Positions 1 through 4,559 of a stretch of DNA of 5,472 nucleotides are shown piece after piece. A program made the position numbers and the translations under genes. Location of the stretch: the NCBI GenBank assembly GCA_020201015.1, contig JAIVHN010000135.1:1-5472 (forward strand), in the 5' to 3' direction. The notes under the pieces were generated by a model. That model worked only from the letters and a program-made list of their open reading frames with translations, was not told the DNA's origin and did no database searches. The DNA comes from Spirochaeta sp. (GTDB lineage Bacteria > Spirochaetota > Spirochaetia > DSM-27196 > SLAA01). Position 1 is the first letter of the stretch, and every line of letters starts with the position of its first letter.

Positions 1-138
1 GAGTTTGCCGATGCCGGAGATTGTGGGGAAGCCGGGCCCGGCGGCCCGCCGGACACGAACGGCACGAGCCAAGACCGCATTGTTGCAGAGATCCTTTCAA
101 ATGCTGGCGCACGCGACATGACACGGAGTGTTGGGTTT
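1..138 (+). CDS. 3' end of an unidentified protein-coding gene (partial)
   Basis: Frame 1 is open from the left edge to a TAG stop at 136-138 and gives about 45 residues. The first part is a Gly/Pro-rich stretch (EAGPGGPPD) that looks like a flexible linker. It is followed by a short segment that reads like a genuine C-terminal helix-strand unit, SQDRIVAEILSNAGARDM, ending RSVGF. The pattern 'ILxxxGAxDM' is reminiscent of the repeated units in general-stress or low-complexity proteins, but this is too short to assign a family. The other two plus frames give Arg-rich or Cys-rich translations that look non-coding. I do not recognise the gene. It would be transcribed in the same direction as the WYL regulator, 69 bp upstream of that gene's start. 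Confidence 0.4.
31..52. repeat. GC-rich nested palindromes
   Basis: Bases 31-42 (GCCGGGCCCGGC) are a perfect 12-bp palindrome. Bases 38-44 and 46-52 (CCGGCGG / CCGCCGG) form a second inverted repeat around a single C. In the probable coding frame the stretch encodes a Gly/Pro linker, so low-complexity codon use may be the whole explanation. Confidence 0.45.
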
Positions 139-191
139 TAGAGTCCGGTTAGACATGTTGCCAAAGGAGCTCACCGCGCTACCTAATTTCG

Positions 192-200
192 TGCTAAACT
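192..200 (+). promoter_or_regulatory. Possible extended -10 promoter of the WYL gene
   Basis: The sequence TGCTAAACT has the TGn extension followed by TAAACT, which matches the TATAAT consensus at four of six positions. No good -35 hexamer sits at the right distance (about 172-177). If this element is used, transcription would begin about 7 bp downstream, almost exactly at the ATG at 208, giving a leaderless or nearly leaderless mRNA. That fits the absence of a Shine-Dalgarno sequence here. The nearest purine-rich motif (AAAGGAG, 162-168) is about 40 bp upstream, too far to serve this ATG. Confidence 0.25.
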
Positions 201-207
201 CCGAAAC

Positions 208-1200
208 ATGAGTTTTCGAGCAAAGATGCAGCGGGTGGCCTTTATTGACCGGCGGCTGCGCTACAAACGGGACTATCCCTCGGCTGGCACCTTTGAGCAT
301 GACTACTTAGATGAGGCCGGGGAGACCTTTGACAAGCGTACCTGGAAGCGCGACATTGAGTGGCTGCGTGAGCAGGGCGCCCCCATTGAGTATGACGCCC
401 ACCGCCACGGCTATTTCTACAGTGATGAGAGCTTTAGCCTGCCCGCGCTGAGCCTGAGTGAGGGCGATCTCTTAGCAATTCTGGTGGCCGATCGCGCCCT
501 TTCCAGTTACCGCAACAGCCCCTTCTACGAGCGCATGCAGCAGGTCTTTAACCGCTTGGCGGCTTTTTTGCCGGACCGGGTGAGTGTGCACAGCAGTGAG
601 CTTGCTGGGAACGTCAGCGTTATTGCCGAGCCGGTGACCGAGATCAAACCCCAGGTCTGGGAAACCTTGCAGCGTTGTCTCAATGAAGAGCGCAGCGTCC
701 GCATTCAGTACCAGGCGCCAGGTTACAGCACACCCGCTGTGCGCAAACTTGACCCGTACCACATTGTCGGGCACAAAGGGGAGTGGTACCTCTTAGGCTG
801 GTCTCACCATGACCAGAGCATTCGCATCTATGCCTTGGGGCGTATTCAGAGTTGCCGCCGGGAAACGGCCCGCTTCAGCCGCCCAACGGAGTTCCGCGCA
901 GATGACTACATCGACCCGTCATTTGGTGTGTTCGTGAAAGAAGAACAGGTCGATGTCGCAATTCGCTTTGACCCACCGGTTGCCTCCAAGATTCAAGAAC
1001 GCAGCTGGCACCCAAAGCAGCGCATAGAGAAGTTGGCAGGTGGAAGCATTATCCTGCACTACACGACCAACCAGCAAACCCAGACCCTGTTCTGGGTCTC
1101 AAGCTGGGGCCCCAACGCGGAGGTGCTGAGCCCGCCGGAACTGCGAACACGGGCAGCAGAGTGGTTCCGCGCATCAGCCGCGAGCTATGAGGGTGTGTAA
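208..1200 (+). CDS. WYL-domain transcriptional regulator (HTH-WYL-WCX)
   Basis: This 330-residue protein has the normal length and order of a bacterial WYL regulator. Residues 7-60 form an N-terminal winged-helix region in which DKRTWKRDIEWLREQGAPI (about 42-60) matches the typical recognition helix plus 'RDIexLRexGxPI' signature. Residues 65-72 (RHGYFYSD) are the wing. The central WYL domain lies at about 140-225, with the hallmark E192-W193-Y194-L195 and the downstream RIYALGRI (206-213). The WCX-type C-terminal extension covers about 247-325 (VDVAIRFDPPVA to LRTRAAEWF). The family binds DNA and is thought to sense a ligand, often nucleotide or nucleic acid, through the WYL pocket; members control DNA-damage responses, metabolism and sometimes phage-defence loci. 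The target cannot be told here because no dependent operon is visible. An alternative start is ATG at 226 (M7), which would still keep the whole HTH. It converges on tRNA-Asn. Confidence 0.93.
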   Translation: MSFRAKMQRVAFIDRRLRYKRDYPSAGTFEHDYLDEAGETFDKRTWKRDIEWLREQGAPIEYDAHRHGYFYSDESFSLPALSLSEGDLLAILVADRALSSYRNSPFYERMQQVFNRLAAFLPDRVSVHSSELAGNVSVIAEPVTEIKPQVWETLQRCLNEERSVRIQYQAPGYSTPAVRKLDPYHIVGHKGEWYLLGWSHHDQSIRIYALGRIQSCRRETARFSRPTEFRADDYIDPSFGVFVKEEQVDVAIRFDPPVASKIQERSWHPKQRIEKLAGGSIILHYTTNQQTQTLFWVSSWGPNAEVLSPPELRTRAAEWFRASAASYEGV

Positions 1201-1244
1201 AAAAATGTGAGTTTGGGCAGCACGAGTGCGCACGTCTACACTGT

Positions 1245-1256
1245 AAAAGTTAAAAA
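1245..1256 (-). terminator. T-rich tract just downstream of tRNA-Asn
   Basis: Read on the minus strand, the tRNA 3' end is followed immediately by GAGATTTTTAACTTTT, giving T5 and T4 runs. There is no clear stem-loop other than the GC-rich acceptor arm itself, so this is only a possible termination zone. A second T7 run on the same strand lies at 1199-1205, overlapping the WYL stop codon. The 57 bp between the two convergent genes hold no other recognisable signal. Confidence 0.25.
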
Positions 1257-1257
1257 T

Positions 1258-1330
1258 CTCCCCCGGTTAGACTCGAACTAACGACCTAGTGGTTAACAGC
1301 CACCCGCTCTACCAACTGAGCTACAGGGGA
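1258..1330 (-). tRNA. tRNA-Asn (GUU anticodon)
   Basis: The 73-nt minus-strand gene folds into a complete cloverleaf. The acceptor stem pairs TCCCCTG (1330-1324) with CGGGGGA (1265-1259), including one T-G wobble. The D arm is GCTC-AGTTGGTA-GAGC, and the anticodon stem is GGTGG/CCACT with one wobble. The 7-nt anticodon loop is CTGTTAA, with GTT at 1297-1295. The variable loop is 5 nt, and the T arm is GTTAG-TTCGAGT-CTAAC. The discriminator is G at 1258. The 3' CCA is not encoded (the next bases are AGA), so it must be added by a CCA-adding enzyme. GUU reads the AAC and AAU codons. It sits downstream of amrS on the same strand with its own promoter and converges with the WYL gene. Confidence 0.97.
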
Positions 1331-1347
1331 ATGCGTTACGCTACAGG

Positions 1348-1376
1348 ACAGTACCGGAAGACCACCGATCTGTCAA
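1348..1376 (-). promoter_or_regulatory. Promoter of tRNA-Asn
   Basis: On the minus strand a perfect TTGACA -35 hexamer (1376-1371) is followed by a 17-bp spacer and TACTGT (1353-1348), a -10 matching TATAAT at T, A and the final T. Predicted initiation near 1341 leaves roughly a 10-nt leader before the mature tRNA 5' end at 1330, a normal arrangement for a single tRNA gene. The -35 lies in the proximal copy of a 22-bp tandem duplication. Confidence 0.6.
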
Positions 1377-1411
1377 GTACTCAGCAGAAATCTGTCAAGT
1401 ACTCAGCAAAA
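1368..1411. repeat. 22-bp tandem direct repeat, two copies, containing the tRNA -35 hexamer
   Basis: Bases 1368-1389 and 1390-1411 are two head-to-tail copies of a 22-bp unit (beginning ATCTGTCAAGTACTC), differing only at the 20th position (G versus A). Each copy carries TTGACA on the minus strand (1371-1376 and 1393-1398) and the palindrome AGTACT. Only the proximal TTGACA has a -10-like hexamer at the correct distance. The array occupies the intergenic gap between the amrS stop and tRNA-Asn. Confidence 0.9.
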
Positions 1412-1421
1412 ACTGATGAGG

Positions 1422-2540
1422 CTAATACACGACAATCTTGGTGCCGCATGACGCGCAGTTGCCGGAATTTGTCAGACCCGGGGTGCTTACGTGGTACCCG
1501 TGGCGCCTAATTACCTGCTTGGTGCAGGAGGGACAGTGGGTGTGGGCGGGCGCAGTTATATTTCCCGGGTACACGTAATGCAGGTGTGCACGCGCCTGTT
1601 CAACAGCTGCCAAAATTGCTTCCGGGGGCGTAGACGGCGCGTTGAACTCGGTTCCCGGTATTGGATGAAAGGCTGAGATGTGCAAGGGTACATCCGGTCC
1701 AAGCTCCGCTACAAACGAGAAGAGCTCATGGAGATCGCTCGGGTCATCGTTGTGCCCCGGGATAAGCAGTGTTGTGACTTCTAGATGAGTTAGCTCCTGG
1801 GCTATGCGAAGAAACTCCAGCACCGGTTCCAGACTACCACCAAGTTCGCGGTAGAAGCTTGTGCGCCATCCCTTGAGGTCGACATTGGCAGCGTCCATGT
1901 ACCGGAGTAGCTCCCGCGCGGGCTCAGGTTGCAGATACCCGGCGGTAACTAAGATGTTTTTGAGTCCGGCCTGGTGTGCGAGCTCAGCGCATTCTAGCAC
2001 GTACTCAAAATGGATTCCAGGCTCGTTATAGGTGTATGCAATACCGAAACTGCCTGACTCGCGGGCCGAGGCAACCAAGTCGGCGGGGGCAACCAAGTTG
2101 GCCGAGGCAACCAAGTTGGCGGGGGCAATTGACGATCCGCCAGCAGTCACACGACTTGGCGTAACAGCGTTCCGCGCCGCCGCATTGTGGACCGCCTCAC
2201 TATCGGGTACGACTTGGGAAATTCCGTAATTCTGACAAAAAGGACAGTGCAGATTGCACCCCAAAAAACCCACGGAATAGACCTTCTCTCCCGGATGAAA
2301 ATGAAACAGGGGCTTTTTCTCGATCGGGTCCATCGTGCGTGCGGAAACTTGACCTGCGAAGGGGAGCCAAGGGAGCCCGTCTGCCATACCCCGAACACCA
2401 CAACGCCCGACTCCGTCCCGTGTGAAACGGCAGAGATGAGGGCAGAGAGTACACTGTAGTGTGCTGGTTTTACCTTCAAGCTTCTCGAAATAGCGAGGTG
2501 TCACGCGCGCTTCTTCGGCATCGGGAACTAAATCGCTCAT
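1422..2540 (-). CDS. amrS: AmmeMemoRadiSam system radical SAM enzyme
   Basis: The 372-residue protein matches the AmrS family along its length. An N-terminal Cys-rich segment (C30, C33, C37, C47; CTLCPHLCRF...GRCGVRG) precedes the conserved DPIEKKPLFHFHPG (71-84). The radical-SAM motif CxxxCxxC is C95, C99 and C102, which bind the 4Fe-4S cluster that cleaves S-adenosylmethionine. GIAYTYNEPG (166-175) and DVDLKGW-like NVDLKGW (219-225) are family hallmarks. A C-terminal zinc-type pair CPSC (336-339) and CASC (362-365) closes the protein. The family resembles pyruvate formate-lyase activating enzymes, but its physiological substrate is unsettled as far as I know. Residues 112-160 are longer than usual because of an in-frame 18-bp tandem repeat. 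No Shine-Dalgarno precedes the ATG; the start overlaps an upstream TGA as ATGA. Neither AmrA nor AmrB (Memo) is in the window. A promoter candidate lies about 240 bp upstream. Confidence 0.93.
   Translation of the reverse strand: MSDLVPDAEEARVTPRYFEKLEGKTSTLQCTLCPHLCRFTRDGVGRCGVRGMADGLPWLPFAGQVSARTMDPIEKKPLFHFHPGEKVYSVGFLGCNLHCPFCQNYGISQVVPDSEAVHNAAARNAVTPSRVTAGGSSIAPANLVASANLVAPADLVASARESGSFGIAYTYNEPGIHFEYVLECAELAHQAGLKNILVTAGYLQPEPARELLRYMDAANVDLKGWRTSFYRELGGSLEPVLEFLRIAQELTHLEVTTLLIPGHNDDPSDLHELFSFVAELGPDVPLHISAFHPIPGTEFNAPSTPPEAILAAVEQARAHLHYVYPGNITAPAHTHCPSCTKQVIRRHGYHVSTPGLTNSGNCASCGTKIVVY
2071..2124 (-). repeat. 18-bp in-frame tandem repeat inside amrS (three units)
   Basis: Three consecutive 18-bp units, each beginning GCAACCAAGT on the plus strand, start at 2071, 2089 and 2107. 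They differ at a few positions. A partial fourth unit (GCAATTGACG) follows, and a degenerate half unit precedes. In AmrS they encode the hexapeptides PANLVA, SANLVA and PADLVA (residues 140-157). The last unit runs into SARESGSFGIAYTYNEP, so it looks like an expansion of the ancestral helix that normally reads 'TPeeLVxLAxExGS' just before the conserved GIAYTYNEP motif. Confidence 0.9.
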
Positions 2541-2794
2541 TCGGGACTGCGACTGGGACCGGGGCTAAACGACGTACCTACCTCAAAATGCGAGATAGTC
2601 AGCGCTCGACTACCGCGACGTATCCAAAAGCGGACAAGCTGAACACTACGTCCTTCGTCTTCCTGTGTAGCAGACTTCTGGATGTCGAAAGACGGTTGTG
2701 CTTCTAAGAAACGTTGAACTCCCATAACTTCTCCGATCCGGAAGATACTCGCCCGGCCGTGGCCCAACGGCAGCTCATATTCTAGATCCGCTTC
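2537..2794 (-). pseudogene. Possible decayed flavin-reductase-like gene
   Basis: The minus frame is open from a TAA at 2797-2795 to a TGA at 2539-2537. Its start EADLEYELPLGHGRASIFRI followed by GEVMGVQ resembles the barrel strand of flavin reductase-like (FMN-binding split barrel) proteins, which typically read 'hIvxGEVVgvHv'. There is no ATG before that segment; the first usable start is TTG at 2767. The following residues lose family resemblance. A neighbouring frame reads FSLSAFGYVA (about 2644-2615), and the first frame then reads GSRALTISHFEV (about 2611-2576), which together resemble the family's 'LxplgRlGGxxYltv' region split by a frameshift. The TGA overlaps the amrS ATG. Alternatively it is a short 76-residue coupled leader ORF or simply chance. 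The family call rests on pattern memory only. Confidence 0.3.
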
Positions 2795-2808
2795 TTATGT
2801 GGTGTCAA
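2779..2808 (-). promoter_or_regulatory. Sigma70-type promoter upstream of amrS
   Basis: On the minus strand a perfect TTGACA (2808-2803) is followed by an 18-bp spacer and TAGAAT (2784-2779), five of six to consensus. Predicted initiation near 2772 would give amrS a leader of about 230 nt crossing the decayed reading frame. It lies just downstream of the PilZ-gene stop and a T6 run (2815-2820), so it would separate amrS from the PilZ operon. Confidence 0.6.
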
Positions 2809-2833
2809 GTTTAGAAAAAACTATATCGAACTT

Positions 2834-3562
2834 CTACTTATTGGACGCAAGCTCGCGTTCAAGCGCTTCGTTGAGATAGAGCCCAATTTTTTCAGCATGC
2901 TCGGAACTAAGGTCGTGGAACAGGACGATAAGCGATTCACTGGTGCGATAGACTCTCAGCTGAATATTGAGAAGGCTCTCACCAATGCGTAGCGTTGCAG
3001 TGTTAATAATGTCACCTGACTCAAGGGTCTCTGCCGGTAGCGATGTGCGAGGTATAAAACCGATGCCCTCAATGGAAATGTCCCGTACCGTACCGCTCAC
3101 AATTTGCCAAGTCTCGGGATGTGAAAACATCAACTCAACTCTGTCGTGCGGGCCGGGAATAAGCCGCTTTGCTCTGCGAAGGTCACTTAGCTCTTTGTAA
3201 CGTATGACAAGATTTCGCAGCCTTTCCAGTTCGTGAGGTTTGTCTAAGTTTTCGTCTACCAGGCCATTCACACCCAGGTGCTGTGCTTTGTCGGCGTCGT
3301 CATGGGTGAAACTGGGGCCGGTGAGCAGGACGAAAACCGAGTCTTCGCGTGTTACATGACTCCGCAGAAATGCAATGAAGGTTTTCCAGTGGCGCGGGTA
3401 GTCCTCCGCGCTCCAGGCGATAATGTCGGGCGCGATCTCCTCCAAGTTGTCCATTGCCTTAATTGGATGTCGGTACTGAATTACTGAAGCTCCGAGGCGA
3501 GTAAAATGATCGGAGAGGATTTTTCGAAGGCCGGTTCGTTCGGCAACCAAGACTACCTTCAT
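2834..3562 (-). CDS. Degenerate receiver domain fused to a cyclic-di-GMP-binding PilZ domain
   Basis: Counting from the ATG at 3562 the protein has 242 residues; a TTG at 3571 would add MSN at the front and overlap the upstream stop. Positions below use the longer form (245 residues). Residues 4-125 have the alternating strand-helix pattern of a CheY-like receiver: KVVLVAERTGLRKIL, then PDIIAWS, then VFVLLTG, then K111-P112. The Thr (T84) and Lys (K111) of the switch are kept, but the phospho-acceptor Asp position is Ser (S54), and the acidic pair is A10-E11. This suggests no normal phosphorylation. The C-terminal PilZ domain (about 131-240) keeps both cyclic-di-GMP motifs: R132xxxR136, and D164xS166xxG169 in DISIEGIGF. 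It is soluble, with no signal peptide. One base separates its ATG from the stop of the exported protein, implying co-transcription and coupled translation. Its output partner is unknown. Confidence 0.85.
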   Translation of the reverse strand: MKVVLVAERTGLRKILSDHFTRLGASVIQYRHPIKAMDNLEEIAPDIIAWSAEDYPRHWKTFIAFLRSHVTREDSVFVLLTGPSFTHDDADKAQHLGVNGLVDENLDKPHELERLRNLVIRYKELSDLRRAKRLIPGPHDRVELMFSHPETWQIVSGTVRDISIEGIGFIPRTSLPAETLESGDIINTATLRIGESLLNIQLRVYRTSESLIVLFHDLSSEHAEKIGLYLNEALERELASNK

Positions 3563-3563
3563 G

Positions 3564-4544
3564 TTACTCAACGCCCATGTTGCGGACCGTATACTCGGTT
3601 ATGAGCCAGATATCGTCGCGGCGTTCTAAGTTGTAGGTATAGCGCTTGATCTCAACATAATTATCAAAACGAAAGCGCTGCTCGGTAACCACTGTACCTC
3701 GATTCTCGGTATAACTTGTTTCCAGTATTGAGAAGCTATCAGGGACTAAAAGGATGTCCTCGTCAGCGCGTTCTTGCTGAAGGTCACGGCGGAAAGAGTT
3801 CAGCATATCGCGCCGCTCTTCATCTGAAAGGCGCTGGTAACGCCGTTGACTGTCAGGATTGGCTTGCAACAAGGACTCGAGGTCGAGATACAGAAAGAAC
3901 TGATTCCAGCTACCTCTACGGCGTGCATCAAGCACATAACGAACGACTTCATCCGGCGGCATGGCCTCCTGACGAAGAACATCCAGCATCACCTCTTCCA
4001 CGCGATGTTCAGCCTGTGGGTCTTCAGCAGTTCCGGGACGAACCGAAAGAGTGAGTCTATTGGAACTCATAGCTGACCCGTTGCTGCGGTGTGCGCCCCC
4101 TGCCAACTCTGGAAAGAAATCGGCATGGATTACATAAACCCCTGCTTCGCTTAGCTGCACGTAACTGCCCAGGTTTTCAACAAACGCGAATTTCTCCCCG
4201 GGTGCAACCGTAATTTCTCGGTAGAACACCTGTTGATTGGCCGTCCTCTGTATGATAAATTGCTCGGAAACCGGAAGTTGCTGGTTTGTTAGCGTTCTAG
4301 CATCGAACTCCAGATTAAAGAGGCGTCTATCGGCAAGACGGAATCTGTAGGTTTCGCTTGATTCGTTGCCGACCGTCACTTCTATCCGGATATTACTATC
4401 GGGATAGTAGACTTCCTTTTCATAGAACCGGATCGTTACCGATACGTCATCAGTTGCGGTTAGCACTGGAGCCACTGAAAACAAGAGGACAAAACAGACG
4501 ATCCACGGTGTGAGGGCTTTTTTCACTTCCATATCCGTTACCAT
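3564..4544 (-). CDS. Exported beta-sandwich protein of unknown function
   Basis: I do not recognise a named family. The 326-residue product begins with a signal peptide: K8-K9, a hydrophobic core PWIVCFVLLFSVAPVLTA (13-30), and a plausible signal peptidase I site after A30. C17 is buried in the core with no lipobox, so it is not obviously a lipoprotein. Residues 34-168 are beta-rich (VSVTIRFYEKEVYYPDSNIRI...ITVAPGEKF...LSEAGVYVIHADF) and resemble an Ig-like or BsuPI-like sandwich. Residues 175-260 look helical and highly charged (DEERRDMLNSFRRDL). The C-terminus (262-326) is beta-rich again, ending KRYTYNLERRDDIWLITEY, like the end of an NTF2-type fold. A second ATG at 4532 (M5, MEVKKA...) gives a more standard signal peptide and may be the true start. 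It heads an operon with the PilZ gene and diverges from mfd, 15 bp from the mfd start. A periplasmic or envelope location is inferred. Confidence 0.88.
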   Translation of the reverse strand: MVTDMEVKKALTPWIVCFVLLFSVAPVLTATDDVSVTIRFYEKEVYYPDSNIRIEVTVGNESSETYRFRLADRRLFNLEFDARTLTNQQLPVSEQFIIQRTANQQVFYREITVAPGEKFAFVENLGSYVQLSEAGVYVIHADFFPELAGGAHRSNGSAMSSNRLTLSVRPGTAEDPQAEHRVEEVMLDVLRQEAMPPDEVVRYVLDARRRGSWNQFFLYLDLESLLQANPDSQRRYQRLSDEERRDMLNSFRRDLQQERADEDILLVPDSFSILETSYTENRGTVVTEQRFRFDNYVEIKRYTYNLERRDDIWLITEYTVRNMGVE

Positions 4545-4559
4545 TGTCGGCTGAACAGC

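Noticed and set aside
1205..1245. Hairpin terminator between the WYL gene and the tRNA
   Set aside because: GCAC-GA-GTGC and GTGCGCAC allow only tiny or zero loops, and no convincing stem followed by a T-run was found on either strand.
1368..1411. CRISPR-like repeat
   Set aside because: The two copies are directly adjacent with no spacer between them, and no further copies or cas genes are present.
1976..2229. Plus-strand open frames with Gly/Arg/Pro or Ala/Thr/Lys repeats opposite amrS
   Set aside because: They are antisense readings of the amrS 18-bp repeat and flanking conserved coding sequence; the minus-strand protein has clear family motifs.
2147..2479. Minus-strand open frames of 84-110 codons in other frames of amrS
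   Set aside because: They overlap the conserved radical-SAM region in the wrong frame and show no protein-like pattern.
2459..2707. Plus-strand 82-codon frame opposite the amrS upstream region
   Set aside because: The composition is Arg/Ser/Thr-rich with no recognisable motif, and no promoter or ribosome-binding site precedes it.
2541..2778. Riboswitch in the long amrS leader
   Set aside because: I saw no recognisable aptamer core; the stretch is better explained by a decayed reading frame.
2812..2840. Rho-independent terminator after the PilZ gene
   Set aside because: The T6 run is present on the minus strand, but the only inverted repeat (AAGTT/AACTT) surrounds the T-run rather than preceding it and is too weak.
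3716..4076. Plus-strand open frames opposite the exported-protein gene
   Set aside because: The minus frame has a signal peptide and regular beta-strand patterning; the plus frames look random and lack a start context.
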